Shown: positions 45,020 through 54,851 of the stretch, one piece after another
How the letters are laid out: each line of letters opens with the position of its first letter
Numbering within the stretch: position 1 is the stretch's first letter
Origin: an uncultured Campylobacterales bacterium
GTDB lineage: Bacteria > Campylobacterota > Campylobacteria > Campylobacterales > Sulfurimonadaceae
Reading direction: 5' to 3'
Assembly: GCA_903892995.1 (NCBI GenBank)
Contig: CAITKP010000092.1
Coordinates: 62,001-126,000 of the forward strand
DNA length: 64,000 nt
Made by a program: the position numbers and the translations under genes
Notes under the pieces: model-generated
Told to the model about the DNA's origin: nothing
Databases searched by the model: none
What the model saw: only the letters and a program-made list of their open reading frames with translations

Positions 45020-45421
45020 TTGAAATATATTGCAATCGATCTTGGACTTAAGCGTATAGGTGTTGCGTACTCTCCAGATGGTAAAATGGTTTCTCCGCTT
45101 GATGCAGTAGAACGTAAAAATCGTGACCAAGCTTCTAAAGCCGTAAAAGCAATTATTGACGAATGGGACGCTGATGCAGTTGTGGTTGGCATTCCAATGG
45201 GTGGAAGTTCCGAAGATGAGATGCGCCGTCGTGTAGCGCATTTTATGAATCTTGTGGATTTTAAAGGGGAACTTTTTTACCAAGATGAGAGCAACTCCTC
45301 ACTTGAAGCAGAAGCTCTTATGCGGGGACAAATAAAATATAAAAGAGATGGAAGGATCGATTCCATCTCGGCGATGATTATTTTAGAGCGTTTTTTGGCA
45401 AGAAAGATTAAAGAACTTTAA
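45020..45421 (+). CDS. ruvX: Putative Holliday junction resolvase / pre-16S rRNA nuclease (YqgF/RuvX)
   Basis: 133-residue RNase H-fold nuclease. IAIDLGLKRIGVAY (about residues 4-17), VVGIPMGG and YQDESNSSLEAE carry the conserved acidic residues. The start is TTG at 45020, two bases after the mnmE stop; the longer frame reaching into mnmE is a by-product of overlap. Converges with the next gene (14-bp overlap). Confidence 0.88.
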   Translation: MKYIAIDLGLKRIGVAYSPDGKMVSPLDAVERKNRDQASKAVKAIIDEWDADAVVVGIPMGGSSEDEMRRRVAHFMNLVDFKGELFYQDESNSSLEAEALMRGQIKYKRDGRIDSISAMIILERFLARKIKEL

Positions 45422-46055
45422 AATACTCTGCTGCTTCGAGTTCATCTTCATTGAGTGATTCTTTGGCATAATCTTCATCTTTTTCAATAAGGTTTTTTAT
45501 CTTCTCTTGGCAATAAGCGTAAAGAAGATCATACGCAAGCTTATCATCATCAATAAATCCGAGTCCGCTAAATTGATAAGGTTCAAGTTGCTCAATACAT
45601 AGCAGCTTTCCATCGCATTTCTCTTCGATAAGTTCTACAAGTTCTCTATAGCTGATGTTAAACTCAGTCGCATGCCAGCCTAGATCTTCAAGCTCTTTGT
45701 TTGAAAATTCTGAGATTCCATCGCCTGTTGTATCATCATATGAAGCTCTTAAAACATTGAGTTTTATGATACTTTGCCATGCGGGAGAGGCTTTTATAAG
45801 AATTCTATCATCATCAATGACAACTCTTAGATCTTTACCTAAAACAGTTTCTAAGTTAAGTGGTTTTGCCACTACAATAGCACTGTTTTGCGCTTGATGT
45901 TGCCCTTCATAGATAAGCATCTCATGATTTGAATAGGGTGGATATATGACTTTACCATCTGTGTTGATTCCAAAACTCTTTGAAGAATTAAGTGCCTTGA
46001 GTAACTCGGATTTGTCCACTACTATGATTTCGTTAAAAAGATTAAATTTTTTCAT
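45408..46055 (-). CDS. Conserved-looking protein of unknown function
   Basis: 215 residues, soluble, acidic C-terminus (YAKESLNEDELEAAEYFKVL). The ATG at 46055 has a strong AGGAGA site; the in-frame upstream ATG at 46118 is ignored. No motif is recognised. Divergent from ilvC and convergent with ruvX. Probably a lineage-specific cytoplasmic protein. Confidence 0.7.
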   Translation of the reverse strand: MKKFNLFNEIIVVDKSELLKALNSSKSFGINTDGKVIYPPYSNHEMLIYEGQHQAQNSAIVVAKPLNLETVLGKDLRVVIDDDRILIKASPAWQSIIKLNVLRASYDDTTGDGISEFSNKELEDLGWHATEFNISYRELVELIEEKCDGKLLCIEQLEPYQFSGLGFIDDDKLAYDLLYAYCQEKIKNLIEKDEDYAKESLNEDELEAAEYFKVL

Positions 46056-46087
46056 AAAACTATCTCCTAAATTTATTGGCATTATAA

Positions 46088-47185
<1,098 letters not shown>

Positions 47186-47215
47186 AATAGCGGCGCACTT
47201 GTTGCGTTGCTTTTC

Positions 47216-47236
47216 CCCAAAGGCACTTCCTTTGGG
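47216..47236. terminator. Hairpin after ilvC
   Basis: CCCAAAGG (47216-47223), loop CACTT, CCTTTGGG (47229-47236): a perfect 8-bp stem 30 bp after the ilvC stop. No U-run follows directly, so it is either an RNA-stabilising hairpin or a weak terminator. The following bases share short words (CTCGTAGC, CCTTGCAA) with the MITE-like element, without convincing alignment. Confidence 0.45.
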
Positions 47237-47336
47237 CATACTCGTAGCGTAAAAAACCGCTTCCACATTATGCACCTTGCAACTACACCACTCTTTTAGC
47301 TTTTATGATTGTAACTCTTACATGTAAGGAACTGTT

Positions 47337-48086
47337 TTGGATAATCTTTTTATTTTGAAAAAAATCGTCTCATTTTTTGTTGAACCTCTTGGGTTTACTC
47401 TCCTGCTTCTTTTTATGGGAATTTTTGCTCTTTACAGAGGTCGTGTATCCAAAGCAAAACTCTATCTTTCTTTTACATTTATATTTATTCTTCTTTTTTC
47501 ATACCCACCGTTTTCAAATATTTTAGTCAATAATCTAGAATATGTTTATCCGAAATTTGATGAAAAGGATGCAAATATATCCTATATTCATGTTCTAGGA
47601 AATGCAAATAATGATGACATGACGCAGCCGATTTCGAGTATGTTGAGTGAAGCAAGTATGAAGCGAGTAGTTGAGGGCGTATTAATCCATAAAAAATATC
47701 CAAATACAAAATTGATATTTACGGGTTATGCAGGTGAGACAGATTTGGCAAATGCACAAGCAAATGCTGCTTTAGCGCGCGCTCTTGGCGTTGATGAGAA
47801 AGATATGATTATCAACCCTGCACCAAAAGATACAAAAGAGGAGGTTCTTTTTGCCAAATCAATTGTAGGCGAGAAACCTTTTGTAGTTGTAAGTTCTGCA
47901 TCACATCTATTGCGTGTAATTAAGCTTTATAAAGATCAAGGCCTCGATCCTTTTCCCGCTCCAACAGATTATAAAAAGCGAAATATCGAGTCATATCTGA
48001 TGAAACCTGATATGGAGAGTTTTAAAAACTCTCAAGTAGCAATTCATGAATATATCGGCCTTCTTTGGGCCGCTTTTGTGCACTAG
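47337..48086 (+). CDS. DUF218 (SanA/ElyC/YdcF-like) membrane protein
   Basis: 249 residues with two N-terminal helices (about 15-32 and 41-58), then the DUF218 fold: HVLGNANNDD, FTGYAGETDLANAQANAALARALGV, NPAPKDTKEEVLFAK and VVVSSASHLLRVIKLYKDQG. The order matches ElyC, which affects peptidoglycan precursor lipid use in E. coli. Start TTG at 47337, supported by AAGGA that is part of a CTTACATGTAAG palindrome (47317-47328). Converges on the ankyrin gene by 4 bp. Confidence 0.85.
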   Translation: MDNLFILKKIVSFFVEPLGFTLLLLFMGIFALYRGRVSKAKLYLSFTFIFILLFSYPPFSNILVNNLEYVYPKFDEKDANISYIHVLGNANNDDMTQPISSMLSEASMKRVVEGVLIHKKYPNTKLIFTGYAGETDLANAQANAALARALGVDEKDMIINPAPKDTKEEVLFAKSIVGEKPFVVVSSASHLLRVIKLYKDQGLDPFPAPTDYKKRNIESYLMKPDMESFKNSQVAIHEYIGLLWAAFVH

Positions 48087-49468
48087 ATATTATTTGCACC
48101 ATACTCTTTGAGCAGACCTATAATTTGCTCATTCTTTTTTTGCATAGCTATTTGTAAAATGCTCTGTCCGCTGTGTGTGATGATTGATATATCACTATTT
48201 GCATCAAGTAGCACTTTTACAACCTCCTCATGTGAGTAATAAATTGCAAAGATAAGAGCGCTCCATCCAAAATTATCCACCAAATCAACATCTGCATAGT
48301 TTTCGATAAGTCTTTGTATATAGGTTTTATTTGCAACAGAAGCCGCAAGCATTAAAGCTGTTCTACCGTTGAGATCTGCTTTATTTGGGTTTGCTCCAAG
48401 TTGGATCAAAACTTCAAAATGATCTTTGATGATAGGCAGCTCTTTTTGGGTGACACAATGCATTAGAGGAGTCCATTTTAGTTTATTGATTGGTATCTCA
48501 ACAGTTGCTCCTTTTGCAATCAGTTTTGTTTGAATAGCTCTAAATTTATCCACAACATCTTCAAACGTATGAATAGCAAAGTGGCAGAGTGTTAAAGAGG
48601 TGTTAATATTTTCTGTCGTATTGACATTAGCACCAAAATCAATGAGAAAATCGGCGATTTCATGCAGACCAAGTTTGAGACTTGTGAGTAAAGGAGATTC
48701 TCCATACGTATTTTTTACTTCAATACTTGCACCTTTATGGCATAAAAATTTGATTACATGTAAGGGCGCAGATGTATGAATTGCATATAAAAGAGGTGTA
48801 TTTCCTTTGCGATCAAGACCATCAATTTCAAGCCCTTTATTGAGAAGATAGTTGATAAGCTTGCTGTTGCCTGTTAAAATAGCAGTGTAAATATAAGATT
48901 GATTGAGTGGATTTTTTTGAAATAGGTCACTTTTTTGTTTGAGATTTGATGAAAGTTCATAAAGTTTTGCATGCTGGATCGACTCCGCAACAGTATGGTA
49001 TATAAGAGGGATGCTTAGGGTTGTGTCTAAAAGTTTGATGCTTTTTTTATCTTGATACTTATGTGCATAATCAAGAGGGGAAAGGTCATTATGATCTTTG
49101 ATTGAACTATCTGCGCCATATTTTAAAAGAAGATAGATAAGCTCATAAAGACAAAGATTGATCGCATAATGCAGTGCTGTAAGTCCATTTTTATCACAGA
49201 TATTTATATTGGCACCATTTTCTAAAAAGAGCTTGATACAATCAACACGGTTATGAATAGTCGCATAGATGATAGCTGGAATATGGTGTGAACTGACAAG
49301 GTCAACATCATATCCATTGTATATTTTTTCTTGAATTCGTAGCGTGTTGTTTTGTTCGATCGCTTTATAGATTTTTTTCTCTGGATGCTCGATGATATTT
49401 GTTTCATAAGTATGGTGCAGTGATGTTTTTAAAATAAGAGCACTTTGAACTCTTTGCATAAATGGCAT
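48083..49468 (-). CDS. Ankyrin-repeat protein
   Basis: 461 residues made of about ten ankyrin units: examples are NGLTALHYAINLCLYELIYL (about 96), GNTPLLYAIHTSAPLHVIKF (about 220), YGESPLLTSL, NGRTALMLAA and FGWSALIFAI. No signal peptide or membrane segment, so cytoplasmic protein-protein interaction is likely; partner unknown. The ATG at 49468 has AAGGA formed by the right half of a CTTACATGTAAG copy (49477-49488). A further copy lies at 48755. Confidence 0.88.
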   Translation of the reverse strand: MPFMQRVQSALILKTSLHHTYETNIIEHPEKKIYKAIEQNNTLRIQEKIYNGYDVDLVSSHHIPAIIYATIHNRVDCIKLFLENGANINICDKNGLTALHYAINLCLYELIYLLLKYGADSSIKDHNDLSPLDYAHKYQDKKSIKLLDTTLSIPLIYHTVAESIQHAKLYELSSNLKQKSDLFQKNPLNQSYIYTAILTGNSKLINYLLNKGLEIDGLDRKGNTPLLYAIHTSAPLHVIKFLCHKGASIEVKNTYGESPLLTSLKLGLHEIADFLIDFGANVNTTENINTSLTLCHFAIHTFEDVVDKFRAIQTKLIAKGATVEIPINKLKWTPLMHCVTQKELPIIKDHFEVLIQLGANPNKADLNGRTALMLAASVANKTYIQRLIENYADVDLVDNFGWSALIFAIYYSHEEVVKVLLDANSDISIITHSGQSILQIAMQKKNEQIIGLLKEYGANNI

Positions 49469-49540
49469 TAAAAATCCTTACATGTAAGCCTATGTAATAG
49501 TATCGGAATTTTTTTAAATAAAATGAAAAAAGGAGAGATA

Positions 49541-49555
49541 AAAAAAGGGGGGGGG
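49541..49555. repeat. Homopolymer tract A6-G9
   Basis: Nine consecutive G (49547-49555) preceded by a run of A, in the spacer between the rpsR terminator and the ankyrin gene. Long G/C tracts are slippage-prone in this phylum and often drive phase variation; this one is outside coding sequence, 60-70 bp upstream of the ankyrin start. Confidence 0.8.
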
Positions 49556-49561
49556 TAAAGA

Positions 49562-49583
49562 TTAGAGTGCAAAAGCACTCTAA
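49562..49583 (-). terminator. Probable terminator of rpsF-ssb-rpsR
   Basis: A perfect 9-bp stem TTAGAGTGC / GCACTCTAA with a 4-base loop, 10 bp beyond the rpsR stop. On the minus strand the stem is followed by TCTTTA, then nine C and a run of T. Confidence 0.65.
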
Positions 49584-49592
49584 AAAATCTGC

Positions 49593-49856
49593 TTAACGAA
49601 GATTTTCGAAAGGTGCAGTTACAACTGTTTTACGAGTTACAGTATATGGCACTAATGCAGCAGCACGAGCACGTTTGATTACTGTAGAGATCATATCTTG
49701 GTGACGTTTACAGTTACCTGTTAAACGACGTGGCATAATTTTGTAACGCTCTGAAAGAGAGAAACGTAGAGATGCAACATCTTTATAGTCCATGAAGTCT
49801 GTTTTTGCTTCACAATATTTACAAAATCTTTTTTTGTATTTTCTTTTTTCTGCCAT
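49593..49856 (-). CDS. rpsR: 30S ribosomal protein S18
   Basis: 87-residue S18. The [17 protein letters not shown] motif (about 37-53) and [11 protein letters not shown] near the start are characteristic; the Cys pair is the ancestral zinc-type (C+) form. Last gene of rpsF-ssb-rpsR, the usual bacterial order. Confidence 0.97.
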   Translation of the reverse strand: MAEKRKYKKRFCKYCEAKTDFMDYKDVASLRFSLSERYKIMPRRLTGNCKRHQDMISTVIKRARAAALVPYTVTRKTVVTAPFENLR

Positions 49857-49878
49857 TGTTTTTTCCTTCTGTTATTTT

Positions 49879-50424
49879 CTAAAATGGAATTTCATCTTCA
49901 TCGATATCGATGACTGGAATATTTGGCTCAGGCATCATTTTTCTTGGCTGTTGAGCAGGCTGCTGGCGAACTGGTTCAGCATATTTTTGCTGAGGCGCGC
50001 TAGACGGGTATGCTTGAGTTGGTTGAGAATAACTTTGTGGCTGAGCATAATCTTGTTCAAAATCATTATTTGAAAAAGATCCTCCCGCTGCGCTGTTATC
50101 TCCTTTGCTATCAAGCATCTGCATTGTTTCTACAGTCACTGAATGCTTTGAGCGTTTCTGTCCGTTTTGATCTACCCATTGCTCCAATGTTAGTCTTCCC
50201 TCTACTAGGATTTTACTCCCTTTGCGAAGGTACTGGTTTGCAACTTCAGCACTACGTCCAAAGAAAGTGATATCAACAAAACAAACTTCCTCTTTTTTCT
50301 CTCCGTTAGTTGAGAATTTACGAGATGTAGCAAGAGCTGCTTTTGCAATGCCCATTCCTGTTTGTGAATATCTAAGCTCGATGTCGCGAGTTAGGTTGCC
50401 TACCAGTATGACTTTATTAAACAT
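49879..50424 (-). CDS. ssb: Single-stranded DNA-binding protein
   Basis: 181 residues: OB fold at 1-108 (MFNKVILVGNLTRDIELRYS, VDITFFGRSAEVANQYL), Gln/Pro-rich linker, and the acidic tail IDIDEDEIPF that recruits replication and repair proteins. Lies between rpsF and rpsR. Confidence 0.96.
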   Translation of the reverse strand: MFNKVILVGNLTRDIELRYSQTGMGIAKAALATSRKFSTNGEKKEEVCFVDITFFGRSAEVANQYLRKGSKILVEGRLTLEQWVDQNGQKRSKHSVTVETMQMLDSKGDNSAAGGSFSNNDFEQDYAQPQSYSQPTQAYPSSAPQQKYAEPVRQQPAQQPRKMMPEPNIPVIDIDEDEIPF

Positions 50425-50440
50425 GGATATATCCTTTTAA

Positions 50441-50833
50441 TTACGCTTGTGTTTCTTCTGTAACAGCTGCTACTTCTTCTTTAGCTGGAGCTTTTTTAGG
50501 GTTGTTAACTTTGTCAACAAGTTGGTTCCATGCTGTAACTTCACGTTTTGTGTCATATTTGATTGTAACGAAACGTAAAAGTTCTTCGTTAATTCTAAAA
50601 CGTCTTTCGATTTCGCTGATTGCAGCTGGTTGGATTGTGTAGTAGATTACATAAAAGTATCCACGCTCATTTTTAGCGATTGGGTATGCAAGTTTGCGAA
50701 TTCCCATTGCGTCACGTGCAGAAATCTCTCCGCCGTTTGATGTGATCACTTCTTCAACAGCTGCAATAGTGTTTTTGATCTCTTCTTCAGTTAGTGTTGG
50801 TTTTACGATTACTAGGTTTTCGTAATGTCTCAT
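50441..50833 (-). CDS. rpsF: 30S ribosomal protein S6
   Basis: 130 residues, begins MRHYENLVIVKPTLTEEEI, with KLAYPIAKNERGYFY (about 47-61) and a C-terminal Ala/Glu/Pro-rich extension. AGGGGAG is the ribosome-binding site. S6 binds S18 on the ribosome, matching co-expression. Confidence 0.97.
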   Translation of the reverse strand: MRHYENLVIVKPTLTEEEIKNTIAAVEEVITSNGGEISARDAMGIRKLAYPIAKNERGYFYVIYYTIQPAAISEIERRFRINEELLRFVTIKYDTKREVTAWNQLVDKVNNPKKAPAKEEVAAVTEETQA

Positions 50834-50946
50834 AGAGTATGGTCTCCCCTTGGAATTTAGGCCTTAATTAGGCTTTTGTTTCCCTTTCGGATATCAATAC
50901 ATCGCATCATATGTGCAATACAAAGAGAAAGGAACTCGGAATTCTA
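50834..50946 (-). promoter_or_regulatory. Possible promoter and leader of rpsF
   Basis: On the minus strand TAGAAT (50941-50946) is a -10 candidate that would give a leader of about 100 nt containing CCGAAAGGG and the short hairpin GCCTAATTAAGGC. Leaders of this operon often bind the S6-S18 complex; I cannot fold it, so this is only a candidate. Confidence 0.3.
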
Positions 50947-51050
50947 CCAAAATTTCTCTTAATTCTACTTTTACTCAATCTATCTCTAATATAAGTTGCA
51001 AGATGAAATAATAAGTGGTTTCTAATCTCTATTTTGCTCTAATACTGCTC

Positions 51051-52253
51051 ATGAAAAAGAAACAAACACATAAAAGTAAAAATACTACCAATAAAATGTT
51101 AAAAAGATGGACGTGGGGATTTATCGCTTTTTTGGCACTGATCGGATTTGTTGGTGTTGGATACTACATCGGATATGTAGAAGCGTCAAAATATACGACA
51201 CCAAAAACTCCCGCTCCTAAAAAAACTCCTACTCAAGAAGTAGTTCCAAAAGAGGTGCCTACAAAAGAGGTGCCAAAAAAAGAGGAACCAGATAAAGAGC
51301 CTGTTTTAAAAGAACAAATGTTGCCAGAAGTACCAAAACAGACACTTTCCCTAAAAAAAGATGAAGATAATATAAAAGAGAGATTAAAATCTATATTAGA
51401 TGCGGAGCAAAACAAGTACGCGCAAAAGGGTGCTTCGCATGAATATGAGGGCGATCCGAAACTGTTAAATAAATCTCTTAAAGAGGAGACAGTAAAAAAG
51501 GTAGAACCAGCTTCTAAAATAAAAGAGAAAACATCTAAAAAAACTGAAGAAAATGCTGAAAAAGAGGAATCTGATGTAGTCCCTAAAAAGAGTGAAACAG
51601 TTCAAAAGAGTGGCAGCGCAAAATTAGCGATTATTATTGATGATGTCTCTTTTGATAATGAGGTGAGCGCGATTAAAAAATTAAATTTGAATCTTACAAT
51701 GTCCTTTTTACCTCCAAATAAGATACATCCAGATTCTGCTGTTTTAGCTGCTAAAGAGTCTTTTTATATGGTTCACCTCCCTATGCAAGCGGTAAGTTTT
51801 ACAGGCAATGAACCACTCACTTTAAATGTAGATGATTCTCAAGCTGTAATCTCACAAAGAGTAGATGATGTCGTAAAACTTTTTCCAAGAGTTAAATATA
51901 TCAACAACCATACAGGAAGTAAATTTACATCTGATGAAAGTGCGATGAACAAGCTTATCTTTTCACTCAAAGCACATAATATAGAGTTTATAGATAGCCG
52001 TACAATCGCACAAACAAAAGTGCCAAAAGTGATGCGGGCGTTTGGAGAAAGATATGTTAGCAGAGATATATTTTTGGATCATGTCATGGATATTGCATCT
52101 GTGAAAAAACAGATTAAAGAAGCTGTCAAACTTGCAAAAAAACGTGGATATGCCGTGGCAATTGGTCACCCGCATCCAAATACACTTGCTGCTCTTCGAG
52201 AATCAAAAGATATTCTCAAAGATGTTGAATTGGTTCAAATCAACAGGATATAG
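51051..52253 (+). CDS. Divergent polysaccharide deacetylase (DUF610/YibQ family)
   Basis: 400 residues. N-terminal anchor helix (about 23-45), then a long Lys/Glu/Pro-rich linker with repeats such as KEVPTKEVPKKEE (about 60-190), then the YibQ-type domain: LAIIIDDVSFDN, LTMSFLPPN, HLPMQA, NNHTGSKFT, FIDSRT and AIGHPHPNT. Likely acts on periplasmic glycan, but family activity is unproven. The ATG at 51051 is preferred; GTG at 51015 gives a hydrophobic extension without a ribosome-binding site. Followed at 3 bp by dprA. Confidence 0.82.
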   Translation: MKKKQTHKSKNTTNKMLKRWTWGFIAFLALIGFVGVGYYIGYVEASKYTTPKTPAPKKTPTQEVVPKEVPTKEVPKKEEPDKEPVLKEQMLPEVPKQTLSLKKDEDNIKERLKSILDAEQNKYAQKGASHEYEGDPKLLNKSLKEETVKKVEPASKIKEKTSKKTEENAEKEESDVVPKKSETVQKSGSAKLAIIIDDVSFDNEVSAIKKLNLNLTMSFLPPNKIHPDSAVLAAKESFYMVHLPMQAVSFTGNEPLTLNVDDSQAVISQRVDDVVKLFPRVKYINNHTGSKFTSDESAMNKLIFSLKAHNIEFIDSRTIAQTKVPKVMRAFGERYVSRDIFLDHVMDIASVKKQIKEAVKLAKKRGYAVAIGHPHPNTLAALRESKDILKDVELVQINRI

Positions 52254-52256
52254 GTG

Positions 52257-53036
52257 ATGCGCGGTTTTTTGAAGGAAAAAATAGATTCTCTTGATATTAT
52301 GAAAAAGTATCCAGAAAAACTTATGTATAGTGGAAACTTAGAACTTTTAAAGAGAAAGAAAATCTCCATCGTCGGCACACGAAAACCTATTCAATATACG
52401 AAAACCCTAACGCATAATCTAAGCAGTGCGCTCTCTAAAGTTGGTGTTTGCATTGTTAGTGGCGGTGCAATGGGCGTTGATGCGATTGCACACAATGGAG
52501 CAAAAAGTTCAAACACAATCGCAGTTTTGCCAAACGGACTAGATCATAAATATCCCGCAATCAATAAAAATCTCCTTACCTCAATCGAGCAAGAGGGTTT
52601 GCTTTTGAGTCAGTTTGAAGAGGATTTTAAAGCAACGCCATGGAGTTTTGTGGTTAGAAATGAGTTAGTAGTCGCTCTTGGAGATGCTTTGATCGTCACA
52701 GAAGCTGATCTTGGGAGTGGGAGTATGAGAAGCATAGAGTTTGCACTTGCAATGGAGAAAAAAATTTATGTTTTACCCCATCGTTTGGGTGAGAGCAGTG
52801 CTACAAACTGGCTTTTACAAGAGAATAAAGCCCAAGCAATTTTTGATATAGAAAAATTTATCGTACAAATCACGGGAGATGTTTTACAAGAGAAAGTCGA
52901 AGATGAATTTATCGATTTTTGCAAATCCTCTCCAACATATGATGAAGCGTTAAATCGATATGGTGAAAAGGTTTTTGAGTATGAACTCGAGGGTGAAATT
53001 GAAATTCTTAATGGACGCGTTATAGTAGTAAAGTGA
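52257..53036 (+). CDS. dprA: DNA-processing protein DprA
   Basis: Loads RecA on incoming single-stranded DNA during natural transformation. Rossmann-like core: ISIVGTRKPIQYTKT (about 35-49), VSGGAMGVDAIAHNGA, VLPNGLDHKYP and RNELVVALGDALIVTEAD. 259 residues, short for the family, with a small C-terminal domain. The GTG one codon upstream is an alternative start. Its presence shows a capacity for transformation and bears on whether the TACATGTA palindrome is an uptake signal. Confidence 0.92.
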   Translation: MRGFLKEKIDSLDIMKKYPEKLMYSGNLELLKRKKISIVGTRKPIQYTKTLTHNLSSALSKVGVCIVSGGAMGVDAIAHNGAKSSNTIAVLPNGLDHKYPAINKNLLTSIEQEGLLLSQFEEDFKATPWSFVVRNELVVALGDALIVTEADLGSGSMRSIEFALAMEKKIYVLPHRLGESSATNWLLQENKAQAIFDIEKFIVQITGDVLQEKVEDEFIDFCKSSPTYDEALNRYGEKVFEYELEGEIEILNGRVIVVK

Positions 53037-53038
53037 GA

Positions 53039-54070
53039 TTATAAAATCAACATCGCATCGCCGTACGAGTAGAATCTATATTTGTTTTCAATAGCTTCGC
53101 TATAGAGAGAAAGAGCTTTTTCTACTCCTACAAATGAGGCAACAAGCATTAAGAGTGTTGATTTTGGTAGGTGAAAATTGGTCAAGAGATGATTCACTCT
53201 TTTGGGTGGATTGTTTGGATGTAAAAAAAGATTCGCTTCACCGCTAAGATGTTTACCGTGTTGCACAAAGTACTCGACTGTTCGTGTCGAGGTAGTTCCA
53301 ACACAAAGAATAGCTCTGTCTGAGTCTAGTATCTGCTGAGCCTCTTTTGAAATATTGTAGTATTCAGAGTGCATTGGATGGTTTAGTATTGCCTCTGTAT
53401 CGACTGGTTTAAAGGTGCCAGCGCCTACATGTAATGTTATATAAGCATGTTTAAACTCTTTGCAGATTCTCTCATGTTGCTCATTTGTAAAGTGAAGTGA
53501 AGCTGTTGGTGCTGCAACTGCACCCTCATATGAGGCAAAAACACTCTGATAATCTTGTGCGTCTGCATCATCATCTTCACGTGCTAGATAGGGTGGAAGA
53601 GGGATGTGACCTATTTTTTCAATGATAGGTAAAAGCTCCTCAAAGCGTAATTTTTTCTCATTTTGGAAAAAAAAGATATCGCGTGAACCATCTTCATGTA
53701 GCGCAAAAACTTTTGCACTCAGCTCATCATCAAAATCGATTTGAGTGTCAACTTTGACTTTTCCTCTTATATAAACATTGATTAACGAGGCATCTAGTGG
53801 ACGATTGATAAGAAGTTCTATTTTACCGCCACTCTCTTTTTTCCCATAAAGCCGAGCTTTTATCACTTTCGTATCATTGAAGATGAGCGCACAATCTTTT
53901 GGAATAAACTTTTCAAGATCATAAAAATGGGCATGAGTTATTTTATCTGTTGCTCGTTCATACACAAGCATTTTTGCATGATCTCTGGGTTCTACTGGAT
54001 GAGTTGCTATGAGTTCATCTGGAAGGATAAAATCATAGCTGGAGGTTAAAAAGGGATCGAGATTATTCAC
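53039..54070 (-). CDS. queA: S-adenosylmethionine:tRNA ribosyltransferase-isomerase
   Basis: Adds the epoxyqueuosine ring to tRNA. Signatures: YDFILPDELIATHPVEPRD (about 13-31), HVGAGTFKPV, GTTSTRTVE and NFHLPKSTLLMLVASF. 343 residues. Overlaps tatC by 8 bp. Palindrome at 53426 (TLHVG), part of a conserved family motif, showing that the palindrome can fall on functional residues. Confidence 0.96.
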   Translation of the reverse strand: MNNLDPFLTSSYDFILPDELIATHPVEPRDHAKMLVYERATDKITHAHFYDLEKFIPKDCALIFNDTKVIKARLYGKKESGGKIELLINRPLDASLINVYIRGKVKVDTQIDFDDELSAKVFALHEDGSRDIFFFQNEKKLRFEELLPIIEKIGHIPLPPYLAREDDDADAQDYQSVFASYEGAVAAPTASLHFTNEQHERICKEFKHAYITLHVGAGTFKPVDTEAILNHPMHSEYYNISKEAQQILDSDRAILCVGTTSTRTVEYFVQHGKHLSGEANLFLHPNNPPKRVNHLLTNFHLPKSTLLMLVASFVGVEKALSLYSEAIENKYRFYSYGDAMLIL

Positions 54071-54851
54071 TCAAAACTTCATTTTTTGGTTCTAGCTCTT
54101 TTTCCTCTTCCAATTTTGAAGCAGGATTAACAAACTTTACTATCAAGATAGAGATACCATACAAGATTACAAGAGGAATAGCCATTAAAAGCTGTGTCAT
54201 AACATCTGGAGGTGTCAGGATTGCTGCGATTATAAAGATTAAAACGACTGCATATCTGAAAAAATCTATCAATGTTCTATCTGTAATAAGACCTAAAAGT
54301 GCCAAGAAATAGGCAAAGATAGGAAGTTCAAAAGCTATACCAAAACCAAACATGATCTTTGTGAAAAATCCAACATAATCTTCAATATTTATCATCGGTG
54401 TAAAAGTTAAACTTCCAAAAGTGATAAGAAAAGTAAATCCAAAAGGGGTGACGACATAGTAGGCAAACGCAACACCTACAAGAAACATAAATGTCCCACC
54501 AACGACAAAAGGAATCAGCATTTTTTTCTCATTTTCATATAAACCTGGAGCTACAAAAAGCCAAATTTGTGAAAGTATAATAGGCAAAGATGCAACAATA
54601 GTAGCAAAAAATGCTACTTTCATAGCAACAAAAAAAGCTCCTCCGACTTGATTGGTTGTCATCATTCCCTTTGCAGCCAAAGGAGCTATCTTGCCAACAT
54701 CCACAAGAGCAGTTTGTAGGGGCGCACTCATCCACTCTAAAAGAGGATGATTATAAGCAAACATTACCATAAAAATAATGACGAATGAAAGTACAGAAAT
54801 AGTGAGTCTTTTTCGAAGTTCTATAAGGTGGGGTCTTAAATCATCTAACAT
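54063..54851 (-). CDS. tatC: Sec-independent protein translocase TatC
   Basis: Receptor of the twin-arginine pathway. 262 residues with six helices; LRPHLIELRKRLTISV at the N-terminus binds the signal peptide, and TPMINIEDYVGF and FELPIFAYFLALLG are conserved. Overlaps tatB by one base and queA by 8 bp. Charged cytoplasmic C-terminal tail (EEEKELEPKNE). Confidence 0.96.
   Translation of the reverse strand: MLDDLRPHLIELRKRLTISVLSFVIIFMVMFAYNHPLLEWMSAPLQTALVDVGKIAPLAAKGMMTTNQVGGAFFVAMKVAFFATIVASLPIILSQIWLFVAPGLYENEKKMLIPFVVGGTFMFLVGVAFAYYVVTPFGFTFLITFGSLTFTPMINIEDYVGFFTKIMFGFGIAFELPIFAYFLALLGLITDRTLIDFFRYAVVLIFIIAAILTPPDVMTQLLMAIPLVILYGISILIVKFVNPASKLEEEKELEPKNEVLSE

Noticed and set aside
47190-47330. 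Second copy of the MITE-like element after ilvC
   Set aside because: Only short words are shared (CTTTGGGC, CTCGTAGC, CCTTGCAA); no matching terminal repeats, so kept as a hairpin only.
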